64,000 bases of DNA from Kalaharituber pfeilii (taxonomy: Eukaryota; Ascomycota; Pezizomycetes; Pezizales; Pezizaceae), in the NCBI GenBank assembly GCA_015179045.1, contig WHUZ01000015.1, positions 1-64,000 on the forward strand, written 5' to 3'. The notes under the pieces were generated by a model. It was given only the letters and a program-made list of their open reading frames with translations, was not told the origin of the DNA and did no database searches. The stretch's first letter is position 1. Each line of letters opens with the position of its first letter. Both the position numbers and the translations under genes were made by a program. Shown piece after piece: positions 42,136 to 51,928 of the stretch.

Positions 42136-42170
42136 ATCGCCATGATCAATGATATTAAAAAAAGAAAAAT
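42136..42170 (+). mobile_element. Tail-A variant with internal deletion (35 bp)
   Basis: ATCGCCATGATCAATGATAT then TAAAAAAAGAAAAAT: the hairpin loop region is missing but both ends of tail-A are present. Flanks CTACTAATAT (42126-42135) and CTACTTAATAT (42171-42181) are a near-duplication. Confidence 0.6.
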
Positions 42171-42436
42171 CTACTTAATATGCCCAGATCTGCGCGTGAG
42201 TATCATGAACAATAGCATTGTTTCAGCTGAACGGACTAGAAATGAGACATGCACTCCAGCGCCCCCTCCTGATAATTCCCAACCAAAAGTTGCAGAATTC
42301 GGTTTCGATCAAGGATTCTGATTATTCAATGAACTTCGGCATCTATGACAAGGTACTTGATTAGGCACCGCGGGGCAGCATGTCTCACACGACCAAGCAC
42401 ATGATAATGTTCGCCTACATGGAGCCACATCATAAG

Positions 42437-42480
42437 TTTTTTTTTTTTTTTTTTCAATACTCGCATACCGCCCTATGGAG
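42437..42480 (-). mobile_element. Tail-A short retro-insertion
   Basis: Poly(T) then CAATACTCGCATACCGCCCT and ATGGAG; the minus strand starts CTCCATAGGGCGG, i.e. truncated inside the hairpin. No clear duplication. Confidence 0.65.
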
Positions 42481-42503
42481 GTCGAGAAATGCGACAATTT
42501 TTT

Positions 42504-43024
42504 TTTTTTTTTTTTTTTAATTTCAGTACTCGCATGCCGCCCTGTGGGCTATGGCGAGGTGTATATTTGAGAAGAAAAAACAAAAACTAACTGATGCCTA
42601 AATACATGTGGGGCCCGCGGATCTCGTGTGTGATGCGGGGGTCAATACGGCCTACTTCCTCTGCCTGTCCGGCTCGTATTGAGTGGTCCTCAACAGCCTC
42701 CCTCCCAACCTGACTCTGTCTATCTCTTTCTCCTCCTCCAAGTACACCACGACCGAGCTTGTCTTCTTGCCCTCGGCTAACAGCTCAGTCTTGCGTCTCA
42801 ACCACCTTATCCCCACGGTCTTGCCCAGTGTCTTATTCCCAGCCTCCAGCCACTTCCTCACCTTTCCCAAGTCCTTCCTTAAGGAGATTCCGTGTACGAC
42901 GACGCCGGCTTTCGAAGTGGTGATGGCGTCGGTTTTGGGAGTTGGATCGGAGGGCTTGCTGTTCTTTTGTCTTTTCCCTGTGGGCTTCGGCTTCGGTGCC
43001 GGTGCTGTCTCTGCGGGGGTCGGG

Positions 43025-43062
<38 letters not shown>

Positions 43063-43334
43063 GGGTTCGGCTGTCGGTGTGGTGGTGGCGACTGCCGTCG
43101 CCGGAGTCCCGATCGGAGGCGAGTTGGCTATCTTTTTCGCCTCTTTTTGGTCCAGCCGCCTTTTAATCTCGTATGGCGTTTTCTCTGACGGCTGCTTCCC
43201 CTTCCTTTTCCTGGTCGGGGGTGTCTTCTCCGAGTTCGTCGTTTCCGCCGGTGGGGTGTCTAAGCGCGAGATGGGGCTGAGCCCCAGGATTGTCTGCTGA
43301 GGCGTAGGCGACAAGCCATATTTCCTTTGCACCC
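42504..43334 (-). mobile_element. LINE-A-tailed element carrying only an ORF1 fragment
   Basis: On the minus strand an ORF1-like coding region (43338 to 42652) is followed after ~60 nt by a standard LINE-A UTR (TGTATTTAGGC...) and tail-A plus poly(A). ORF2 is absent. Flanks ACAATTTTT at both ends (42495-42503 and 43335-43343) suggest one integrated unit. This is an internally deleted, non-autonomous derivative. Confidence 0.7.
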
Positions 43335-43338
43335 ACAA
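42652..43338 (-). pseudogene. LINE ORF1 (gag-like) fragment
   Basis: Basic, Pro/Thr-rich N-terminal half with a (PT)n run (TPTPTPTPTPTPPTP), then a globular part AGVVVHGISLRKDLGKVRKW, VGIRWLRRKTELLAEGKKTS, SSVVVYLEEEKEIDRVRLGG, typical of fungal Tad1-like gag ORFs that bind RNA. It ends at DRQRK* where CCHC knuckles normally follow, so the nucleic-acid-binding knuckles are missing. Confidence 0.7.
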
Positions 43339-43469
43339 TTTTTGTAGTGCGAGATAACAAGAATTACCCTTTGTCTAATAGCTACACAGTGCATTAACAA
43401 ATGCTGTTGTGGTTCTTGAGATATTGATTGCGCAAGTTGCAGAGTTTTTGTGGTAAATGTGTCCGGGAT

Positions 43470-44100
43470 TTTTTTTTTTTTTTTTTAGTATCATTATTCA
43501 CATGCCGCCCTTGTGGACTATGGCGAGATTAAGTACATATGAAATAATTAACGAAAATAGAAAAGGAGAAATAGAGATTCTGCTAACTGAGTCCCCCCGA
43601 TAAAGAATATATAACGGAATACATAATCGATCTGAGAATTGCGCTACCTGAGTCCTCCCCGGCAAAGAGAAATACATAAATGGCTAACCAGCGTCATGTC
43701 CCTGCCCATGTCAGAAGGTCTACGAGTGAGTCCCCCCCTCGCCTTCTTTCTGTCTTGGTGTTCTCGCCTCTGCCTGTCCTCCCGGCCATTTCCGTCTCCA
43801 TAACCTGCATCTCTCCCACACGTGCGTTGCTGTCTCTTCTCCCTCGCCGCACATTCGGCACTCTGGACTCTCCGCTCTTTTATCTTGAACCTCCAGGAGT
43901 TGAGGCCCTTTCCGCCCAGTAGGCCCCCCAGAGTACCCGCCAATTTTCCCAGGCGCTGGAGTGATCTGTAGCTTAGCCCTAGCCTATTTATTTCTTCGGC
44001 TCGTCGGGCCCTGACTTCCATGCCTAATTCGGCTTCTGTTATCGTTTCTGTCTGGTACTGGCGTAGGGCGCCTATCTTTGCTGCTCGGTCGGCTTTTCCA
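43470..44100 (-). mobile_element. LINE-A 3' fragment (0.63 kb)
   Basis: Duplication TAAATGTGTCCGGGAT (43454-43469) and TAAATGTGTCCAGGAT (44101-44116), 15 of 16. The minus strand encodes KADRAAKIGALRQYQTETIT, RRAEEINRLGLSYRSLQRLG and a frameshifted finger (ERRVQSAECAAREKRQQRT), then UTR and tail-A. Confidence 0.9.
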
Positions 44101-44299
44101 TAAATGTGTCCAGGATGCCGGTGTCCGGGAAAGTGGTGAACTACAGTAGCCTTGTTATTAAAGGGCCTTCCCTAGCTGTATATTGATTCACTTGATTTTA
44201 TTCAGTCTATTTTGCCCAGGAGCGAACTCAGCTTGCTAAGGAGCGGTGGGTTAATTACAAGCCGCCCAAGACCTTCTTTCCCAATTAGGAAAGAATAGC

Positions 44300-44640
44300 A
44301 AGACCCGAGGATAGCATATCTAGCAAGTTCAGCTCATTCTACTTCATCTCGTGCCATCGGGCCCGACCTGCTATATCTGTGATAGTCAGCTCATTCTACC
44401 TCATCTCAGGCTAGCAAGTCAGGGCACGTCTCAAATTCAGCTCATTCTACCTCATCTCGCGGCAGTGGATCGAGCCTGCTATATTTGTCAAATTGAGCTC
44501 ATTCTGCCTCATCTGACGTCGTGGGGCCGGACCTGCCATATCTATCAAATTCAGCTCATGTTGCCATGTCTCGCGCCGGCGAGGGAGACCTGTCATACTT
44601 GTTAAGTTGGGCTCAGGTTGCAGGACTAGTTGTCACTTTG
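44300..44640. repeat. Minisatellite array, inverted partner of 33125-34235
   Basis: Units of TTCAGCTCATTCTACCTCAT type (complement of GAATGAGCTGAA). The right edge AAGTTGGGCTCAGGTTGCAG is the complement of the left edge of the larger array, so this is a dispersed element rather than a local expansion. Confidence 0.75.
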
Positions 44641-44989
44641 GCCCTTTAGCTTAGGCCCAATCTATATCAAATGCGACTGGGTTCAATCCGGTGCGAGGAG
44701 TAACTAACTATGCTGACGATGAGTGGCCACGATTCCTGTGCTGATATATATTTCAGGTGCTCTTCCGATACTATTCCTATGCAATAAGTATTTTCTATGA
44801 GAGTTTTTTTTTTTTTTTTTTTTTATCTCATTACTCGCATGCCGCCCCTGTGGGCTATGGCGAGATTGCTATGTAACAAATAGTAAATGAGATAATGAAA
44901 TAGTGAGATTGTGAAAATGGATGTCACCCCCTATACCCCTCTGATGAAAATTCACGATCTCACCCAGTTCAGCATATTCACTGAGTGGT

Positions 44990-45830
44990 CCTCGCCTTCT
45001 CTCTCTCGATGTCTTCGTCTCCGCCTCTTCCCTCGGCCATTTCCTCTTCCATACCCTGCACCTTTCCAGATGTGTGTCGTCGTCTCTTCTTCTTCGCCGC
45101 ACCAACGACACTCCGGGCTCTCCGTTTTTTGGATCCGGAATTTCCAGGAATTGAGGCCTTTCCCGCCTATCAGTCCCGCTAGGGTCTCGGTTAGCACCCC
45201 TAGTCACTGAAGAGGTTTGTATTTGAGGCCTAATCTGTCTCTTTCTTCGGCTCTCCGGGTCCCGACTTCCATGCGGATTCCGGCTTCCGTTACCGACTCC
45301 GTCTGGTATTGGATTAGGGCGTCTATTTTGGCACCTCGGTCGGCTTTGTCGTTGCCTTGTATGGCCTTGAGCCACATTATCGCGACGTCCAGTCCTCCTC
45401 GTTCGATTCTTGCTTCCCAAGCTCTCCTTACCCGGTGCTCCGCCCTTCCCGGGGTGGGTCTTCCTTCGGCTATGTGCTTGATCCTTGATATTGCCGCTTG
45501 GGAGTCCGTCAGGATTAGCAGTTCTTCGTCCCCGTCTTCCAGGGCTTTCGCTACTGCCAGGAGTTCTGTGTCGTTCACAGTGGCTCTATTCCCCAGATAG
45601 TGTGATGTCGGTTCCGAACTCCACAGGCCTATCCCTGTCTGTCCCTCGATCCGGCTGCCGTCGGTGTAGACTGTCTTCCATCCCTGGTCGACTTCCTCTT
45701 CGATGCGTCTTTCCCATTCCGGGCTCTCCGCATTCGCGTCAGGGGTTGGCAATACCGCCAGCATGAGTTCTTCTTTCCACTCCAGTGACCCTCGTAGGTG
45801 TTCCGTCTCCTCTTCCTCTTGTCTCAACTC
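44990..45830 (-). pseudogene. LINE-A RNase H and finger, frameshifted
   Basis: Frame 45827-45204: TVYTDGSRIEGQTGIGLW (Asp), NDTELLAVAKALED (Glu), ILTDSQAAISR (Asp), MWLKAIQGNDKADRGAKI, where the conserved HxG before GN is lost (KAIQGNDKAD). A stop interrupts at LKYKPLQ*; frame 45197-44952 continues with LAGLIGGKGLNSWKFRI and CRWCGEEEETTTHIWKG. Confidence 0.85.
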
Positions 45831-45951
45831 TCTTCAGTGAACCGGAGGGTTCTGGCTTTTACGCGCTTTGCTTCTCCCCATGCGAAGGTGTGTGCTGACT
45901 CTAGGTTGGCTAGCACTCGACGATGTCCCGCCATGGGGACTTGGTGATGTT

Positions 45952-46048
45952 TTCTTTCCTTGACTTTCCCTTTTATCCTGTACGTATTTAATCTCGCCAT
46001 AGCCCCTAGGGCGGCACGCGAGTAATGATATAAAAAAAAAAAAAAAAA
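45952..46048 (+). mobile_element. Nested LINE-A 3' UTR/tail insertion (97 bp)
   Basis: UTR, ATCTCGCCATAGCCCCTAGG, GCGGCACGCGAGTAATGATAT and poly(A), with duplication TGGTGATGTT (45942-45951 and 46049-46058). It lies inside the older LINE-A at 44805-46124. Confidence 0.9.
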
Positions 46049-46138
46049 TGGTGATGTTCTGAGCTACTCGGCATTGCCACCTCTCGAGTTTTGCTAGCTT
46101 TTGATCGGGGGTGCCGCTCTTGCGTTTTCTATGAGAGT

Positions 46139-46480
46139 GAAAATATTTAGAATGACTCAAGGTACCCAAAGAAGTGTTTAAATATTTTTATTAAATTAAT
46201 TGCAGGTGCAGAGGGTAGATTTCCATATCTGCAATTTCACTGCAAAATCTATGCCAAGACTTATGCGAAACTGTGCAGAGATACAATTAATTCAGAACTA
46301 CGTTTTCTTAAAAGTAGAGGTGCAGGATCTGAAGAAGGATGCTTGCTTTAAGCCTCGTAAAAGGCGCGTAGAAAAGTAGGATCTGTGCGTGCGGATATAC
46401 AGACTCCCATTTGCTCAGTTTTGGTGGGAGAAGTGCCTCGAATTGTGGTGTGCGTCGAGATGTGGTGAAACACAGTATGT
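46139..46480. other. Short coding-like stretch, not assigned
   Basis: After TTGCAG (46200-46205) an open stretch reads AEGRFPYLQFHCKIYAKTYA...LKSRGAGSEEGCLL* (to about 46350). It could be an exon, but no partner exon or family was recognised. Confidence 0.2.
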
Positions 46481-47115
46481 GGTCCATATCCTCGTCTGCA
46501 ATGTCTGGTCTGTCTGAGGTCTGTCTGATGTGCCCAAGATGCCTCTACAGTCTCCAACTACATATATTTTACAGACCACCTCCGCCTTCCAACAGAACCT
46601 GCACATCCACATCTCGCTTCTTAAACATGAGCTCGCTTCTTGGCCATGAGCTCCCTTCTTCAATATATATGCGCACGTCGCCATAATGTGGGCAAAAGGA
46701 CACATCGGACTACCCGGCAACTCAGAAGCAGACAGACAAGCAAAGATTGGCACATGCCTACAATACCAAGACGAAACAGTAACGGAATCCGGATACACCA
46801 GAAAGCCAAGTCAAATAGATCGGAGGAGAGGAACCGCCTGGGGCTAAGCTACAGACCCCTGCAGAGACTGGGACACTGGGTAAGCACGCTCGCCGGACTC
46901 CTAGGCGGCAAGGGCTTGCGGGCCTGGAGGTTCAGCATAGGCAAAGCCGACGGTCCGGACTGCCGATGGTGTGGGGAACGAAAGAGACAACGGCGCACCT
47001 CCTTGGCGAGTGCCGAACGTGGAAAAGAATATGGCCGGGGGGAAGGGAAGACATAGCCAACCCCCCCGAAGGAAGCGAGGGGGACCCATTGTTATCATTA
47101 CTAGGACTGATGAAG

Positions 47116-47178
47116 GCCCTGCCACGGCGAACAGCTGCATGCGGGGTCACGTGACAAAAAAAAAAAAAAAAAAAAAAG
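47116..47178 (+). mobile_element. Tail-B short retro-insertion in LINE-A 3' coding end
   Basis: Starts GCCCTGCCACGGCGAACAGC. Flanks GACTGATGAAG (47105-47115) and GACGGATGGAG (47179-47189) match 9 of 11. Confidence 0.85.
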
Positions 47179-47296
47179 GACGGATGGAGGACGCACCATA
47201 ACTCCCTGTTGTACTTGGGTCGGAATATTTAATTTTTCCCTTTCATCTCTCATTTTGATTACTTCCATTTTTGATTCAGGATCGTCTATTAGGGTT

Positions 47297-47336
47297 ACGC
47301 CGCGAGTAATGAAAAAAAAAAAAAAAAAAAAAAAAA
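47297..47336 (+). mobile_element. Micro tail-A insertion (~16 nt plus poly(A))
   Basis: ACGCCGCGAGTAATG followed by about 25 A, between TAGGGTT (47290-47296) and TAGGGTT (47337-47343). Only the last half of the tail-A hairpin was copied. Confidence 0.65.
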
Positions 47337-47433
47337 TAGGGTTGCCGGACGGAGACAGGAGGTTACATAAGATTTCATCATGTACCTAACCTTGCGATAA
47401 CCCTCAGGGCGGCATGCGAGTACTGGTATTAAA

Positions 47434-47464
<31 letters not shown>

Positions 47465-47783
47465 CATCACCATATGCCCTACCGACAAGGGCCGCTCTGG
47501 GCCGCGTTCAGCCTTTCCCCTACGTGCCTTGGTCACCACCACCCCGGTATTTAGAACAGTAAGTTGTAAATAGATGTACTAAACTACGTGCGACAGTATA
47601 TACACCATGAAGCACTGGAAGTACAGCGTAAGCAAACAGAAAACAATTTCAAGAGTTGATAAAGCGGGCTGACTGGTCTGAGCACAACATAGAAGATAAC
47701 ATTCTTCCAAAAAGAGTTCTGAAAGTAAAGAGGAATGCTTGAAAGTGTCGACGTGAGCACTGGGGTGCGTAGTACGTATCGTA

Positions 47784-49683
47784 TCATTCTTGGTTTGCGG
47801 TAGAATTCCCAGTGTCCACTGGTGCCTTAGGCTCATTAACTTGCTTCAGATACGCTTCAACTAGTAGCATTGCCACTTCGTAATTACTTCTTCGTACGGA
47901 CGCGGCAATTGAACATATGTTCTCTGCATAGGTTCCCAGTTCAATTGCCGAGGTTCCATGGGGTAGCTCATCGAAGCCATGGTTTGAATTGCAAAGTTCA
48001 TGGCCTACTACGGCATTATTCGCCAACAAGAGTTTCATAGTTTCGAGATAGTCTTGCTTTCGATTTTCAAGTTCCCCCGTAGAAATTGAGGCTGCGCGTA
48101 CAAGGGGCGTCTGCCCTTTATTATCGGATCTGTTGACCTCCGCTCCTGCTTTTAGGAGCTGCTCTACAACCTCGACATAGCCTCCTTTTGCAGCATAATG
48201 CAAGGCTGTACTCATGCTGAAGCCGCCGCTGTTGACTTCCGCTCCTGCTTTTAGGAGTTGCTTTACAGCCTCGACATGTCCTCCTTCTGCAGCGCGGTGC
48301 AATGGTGTACTCATGCAGAAACGGCCTCCGTTGACCTCCGTTCCTGCTTTTAGGAGCTGCTCTATAACCTCGACATGGCCTCTGGCTGCAGCGTAGTGCA
48401 AGGGTGCCCACCCACCTAAATCGCTGCTATTGACCTCCGCTCCTGCTTTTAAGAGCTGCTCTACAACCTCGACATGGCCTTCTCCTGCGGCGTAGTGCAA
48501 GGATGTGTGCGTAGAGAAGTCGCTACTGTTGACCTGTGCTCCTTCTTCTAGGAGCTGCTTTACAGCCTCGACATGTCCTCCTTCTGCAGCACAGTGCAAG
48601 GGTTTCTTTCTATCTTTATCGCCCCTGTTAACCTTGACTTGGCCTCTCTCTGCAGCGTGGTGTTTGACTGTCTTCCTATCTGATCCTTCAACACTATTGA
48701 GCTCTGCTCCTGTTGTTGGGAGGTGCTTCTTCCGTTGCTGCAACTGGTCTTCTTTAGTCCCTAGAGTACACAAGTGAGAATGTTGAGCTTTCTCCAAAAC
48801 CTACATGTGTACAGGAAAGATATCTCTATGATCCGCTTACCTTTTGCACTTGCCTGTAGGCTCTGCCTCCATTGTCTGTTGCGAATTCTTTCCTGCAATT
48901 CTCCTTCTCTGTGCGTTTCCCGATTGCTGTTTAAAAGCATCTGCCGCCGCATAGCTTTTTTAGCTGAAGCCTCCCTTGCAAGCTCAACGTGGTATTCCAC
49001 AATCTTCTGCTGCAAGAGGAGTTTCATTTCCACATCCTGCAGTCCATTATTCACCGGTCGCACGGGTGCTCTCAATATCCTTGAAGTACCTGACCTGCGT
49101 AAAAACTTAAGAGCATCTGTACAGAACATAACCGTCTGGGCGAAATACTCAAAGACTGCGTCTTGAAGACCCTCATGGTGTGGCCATAAAGCTTGGAATT
49201 CCTTGTATATGGGGCATATGGTTCCTAACTTTCCAAGAAAATCGGCGAGATAACTGAAGTATTGAATGTAGTTTTGAGCTGTCTGTTACAGAATATCAGT
49301 ACCTGAGAATGAAGCTTGATAATCGGCACAAATAGGCACAGTAAATCAACATTTAGGTCCTCCGGTGCACTACATACCATTAACAAAATCTTGATACTTC
49401 CCCAAACCAAGGCAGAAATAAATGGATTGTGCTGAATCATGGTATCAATGATACTAGAGAATTGCTGGACCGACTGCAAAAATGCTTCACAGTTTTTGAT
49501 ATTCTTCTCTGAGACTTTTGCTTGTTTCAGGGCTGTTAAAATATCACCTGGGGTTTCAGTTTGGCTTAAAGCATTTCTCTCGGCAGGTGATAGCAAGTTG
49601 CTGAATGTATCAACAATATTGATTAGATTCTCTCGGCCACTAGAAGGGATAATGGTTAGATCCAAATAATATGGCAACGGCAC
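47784..49683 (-). CDS. Ankyrin-repeat protein with DUF7708-like N-terminus
   Basis: Reading right to left: MPLPYYLDLTIIPSSGRENL at 49683, with ISALVWGSIKILLMVCSAPE, the signature of the fungal DUF7708/STAND N-terminal domain. Coding continues from about 49250 (YLADFLGKLGTICPIYKEF) to 48842, then a clear intron (donor AAAAG|GTAAGC, acceptor CATGTAG, about 48841-48802), then ankyrin repeats (48797-47784). Six repeats of about 33 aa of the form PLHYAAxxGHVEVVEQLLKAGAEVN are nearly identical. The join near 49300-49250 needs a 20-nt intron or carries a 1-nt frameshift. Such proteins are thought to act in nonself recognition; no nucleotide-binding domain is seen. Confidence 0.75.
48120..48640 (-). 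repeat. Ankyrin-coding tandem repeat, 99-bp unit
   Basis: Within the gene, units sharing CTTTTAGGAGCTGCTCTACAACCTCGACATGGCC (plus sense, in shorter pieces) recur at 48150, 48249, 48348, 48447 and 48546, exactly 99 bp apart. The high nucleotide identity between units suggests recent expansion or concerted change. Confidence 0.85.
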
Positions 49684-49890
49684 TCTAGTGAACTTGACTC
49701 GGATACTTACGTTGGATTTTGAGCCCGGAGGGTAGACTGGGGAGCCATTGAGAGAGCTAGGGGGGGTTGCGTTTATAAGCTTGGCTACTCTGTTATGCTT
49801 TCGGAGCGCGATTCGATAAGTATGTGCGTATATATGCTGAAGTTAACGGGTATAAATACTATAGCTAGTTCAAAACCAAGCACTTCAAGA

Positions 49891-50019
49891 CTTAAATCGC
49901 CATAGCCCTTAGGGCGGCACGCGATTACTGAATTAAAAAAAAAAAAAGCCATCCACAACGAACGAGGTTGGCGTCTATGTCATAATACTTTTCCATGGCG
50001 GTGAAATGTCTAAAAAAAA
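49891..50019 (+). mobile_element. Tail-A insertion with 3'-transduced segment (129 bp)
   Basis: CTTAAATCGCCATAGCCCTT...GCGATTACTGAATT and A12 are followed by ~70 nt of unrelated sequence (GCCATCCACAACG...GAAATGTCT) and a second A9. One perfect 12-bp duplication AGCACTTCAAGA (49879-49890 and 50020-50031) encloses both. It reads as a read-through transcript of a tail-A copy that carried downstream genomic DNA. Confidence 0.8.
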
Positions 50020-50031
50020 AGCACTTCAAGA

Positions 50032-50402
50032 TACAGACATCATCCGCAGACATTAGAGTGGGTGTGTACCACCTTATGCTGCCCAGTGCAACCAGACTAC
50101 TGCCTAAGTTGCGATGAGGCTCAATCAGTATTTGGCCAACTCAACCCCTAGTGCCCCTGTCTCTCCCAGCGTCCAGTTACCAGTCCCGTAAGGCTACAGG
50201 AACGATGGATCATATGTGTAACGCTGCGGACATTGGCACCCTCCAAGACATCAAGTTTCCTGTTTTAGAGTCAATAACTCGCAGAATATATCTTTAAAAT
50301 GAGCGGTGAATCAATTATAGCGTACATTGACTACGCTGGTCACGAATCTGAAGCGGAAAAACAGAGAAGGCTACATCTACAGCATCCACAATTCTATTCA
50401 CC
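50032..50402. other. Nothing recognised
   Basis: No supported gene or repeat. Confidence 0.35.
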
Positions 50403-50413
50403 TTACTACCCTG

Positions 50414-50466
50414 TATCGCCATAGCCCATAGGGCGGCACGCGATTAATGATATAAAAAAAAAAAAA
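50414..50466 (+). mobile_element. Tail-A short retro-insertion, AT-type (53 bp)
   Basis: TATCGCCATAGCCCATAGGG, CGGCACGCGATTAATGATAT, A13. Perfect 11-bp duplication TTACTACCCTG (50403-50413 and 50467-50477). Confidence 0.95.
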
Positions 50467-50687
50467 TTACTACCCTGCGGAATAATCTCTTCCGACTCCA
50501 AAGAGCTCATACACACGCATCACACAGATTTAGACACTATACTATGATGAGATCAGGAGAAGGTCGAGATATGCAGTACAGCACTGTGGCACTGTACGCG
50601 CCCTCATACTATTTCTTTTACTATATTGGCTGCGTCAACCTCATCAACCCCCAACTCCAACTCTGGCAATTCCAATTCCGACCAAGC

Positions 50688-50741
50688 CATAGGCTGGCAG
50701 CCTGTATGCGGGGTTACGTGAAGTAAAAAAAAAAAAAAAAA
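50688..50741 (+). mobile_element. Tail-B insertion, B2 variant
   Basis: GCCATAGGCTGGCAGCCTGT then ATGCGGGGTTACGTGAAGT and poly(A). The AGGCT...AGCCT hairpin is shared with the copy at 3612-3672. The 5' limit and duplication are unclear. Confidence 0.65.
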
Positions 50742-51131
50742 AAAGAAAGGTGGCTCCGCTTGAGTTTATAGGTGTAGGAGATTTTGTGGTGGCCACCCAC
50801 TGACTTTCCAGACACTCCCAGCAGCTCCAGCTATAGAATTCGGCTGTAGTCTCTGCAGCAACCCCCTCTAACCCGCATCCTACGCCAACCACAACAGTTC
50901 CTCGCCCTCCATGCCCTTGACCATGCCTTCGCTTGTTGCAACCATGCTACAGAGGCTCAGGAATAGGTCAAGCTACTCACCGTCCATCTACAACCGATTG
51001 ATGGTTACGGCTATTGTGATACGAACCCCAGTAATTGCCCCGCAACACCTACCGATAGTGCTTGTCTTTGTCCGTATTACGGACGGAATATCGCCGCCTA
51101 GCTATAGGCTTGCCTGCTAGCCGAACCTTTA

Positions 51132-51190
51132 TTTTTTTTTTTTTTTTTAATTTCATTACTCGCGTGCCGCCCTATGGGCTATGGCGAGGG
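51132..51190 (-). mobile_element. Tail-A short retro-insertion
   Basis: Poly(T), AATTTCATTACTCGCGTGCC, GCCCTATGGGCTATGGCGAG. Flanks CCTTTATTT and GGTTTATTT may be the duplication. Confidence 0.75.
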
Positions 51191-51655
51191 TTTATTTAAG
51201 GAAAAATTAACGCGCCTAACTACTATAACCGCGCAGGCGCTGGAAGTTGCAGGGCGCGAGGGCTGTTCAGTAAGTGAATTCTGGGAATGAGGGCAAGGCT
51301 GGAAGGAAGTGAGATTAGATATGGGTATTTGGTCAGCCAGCAAGATGATGATTCTGTACAGCTCTTTCCTACACATCCAGTTCTTCTATTCAATGTTCGG
51401 TTCTTTATTCCTGTCTTCAGCTCTCCTTTACCTTTGCCTATTCTCCATATAGCTCGCCTTTATGTTCTTACTAATCACCTCCTACCATATTTAATACATA
51501 CAGACATCAGATGTTCTCGCCTTACTTGTACATTCACACTTACACTCAGCATGATGTTGCACAGTAGAACTCGAAGTATCCCTTTGAGGCGAATGGTCCA
51601 GTGACCTCCCAGCAGAGGACCCACGGCTGGTGAGCAATGGTCGGCCGTACCCCCT
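51191..51655. other. Nothing recognised
   Basis: Open frames here are short and unsupported. Confidence 0.35.
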
Positions 51656-51669
51656 GACCCGCTCATACG

Positions 51670-51730
51670 CCCTGCCATGGCGAACAGCTGCAAGCGGGGT
51701 CACGTGAAAAAAAAAAAAAAAAAAAAAAAA
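51670..51730 (+). mobile_element. Tail-B short retro-insertion, B1 core (61 bp)
   Basis: GCCCTGCCATGGCGAACAGC at 5', GGGGTCACGTGA and poly(A) at 3'. Perfect 14-bp duplication GACCCGCTCATACG (51656-51669 and 51731-51744). Confidence 0.95.
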
Positions 51731-51855
51731 GACCCGCTCATACGCATAATTAATGGACTCCAAGATAGATCCAGTAGATACATAGTTCTTTTCTCCTCCT
51801 CTGTCGTTCTGCCTATATAGACCTGCCCGATATCTTGTCCCTCAATTCTTAACTT

Positions 51856-51916
51856 TTGTTTTTTTTTTTTTTTTTTTTCACGTGACCCCGCTTGTAGCTG
51901 TTCGCCATGGCAGGGC
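51856..51916 (-). mobile_element. Tail-B short retro-insertion, B1 core (61 bp)
   Basis: Antisense B1 core, 125 bp from the sense copy at 51670. Perfect 12-bp duplication AATTCTTAACTT (51844-51855 and 51917-51928). Confidence 0.95.
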
Positions 51917-51928
51917 AATTCTTAACTT

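Larger units (their letters stand above)
44805..46124 (-). mobile_element. LINE-A, 1.3-kb 5'-truncated copy
   Basis: Perfect 14-bp duplication TTTTCTATGAGAGT (44791-44804 and 46125-46138). It contains RNase H and finger coding on the minus strand and a nested tail-A insertion at 45952-46048. Confidence 0.95.
46675..47451 (+). mobile_element. LINE-A 3' fragment with AT-repeat tail
   Basis: Duplication ATATATATGCGC (46663-46674 and 47452-47463). It encodes IMWAKGHIGLPGNSEADRQA and, after a shift, the finger CRWCGERKRQRR. The tail reads GCGAGTACTGGTATTAAAATATATATAT, so the poly(A) is replaced or extended by (AT)n. It is interrupted by tail-B (47116-47178) and a micro tail-A (47297-47336). Confidence 0.85.
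46480..47560 (+). repeat. Repeat family D, copy 2, split by LINE-A
   Basis: Left part (about 46545-46674) and right part (47464-47560) align with contiguous 22570-22760; LINE-A occupies 46675-47451 between them. Confidence 0.6.

Noticed and set aside
47290..47343. TAGGGTT repeats resembling telomeric TTAGGG
   Set aside because: Only two copies, and they are the two sides of a micro-insertion target duplication; no telomeric array.
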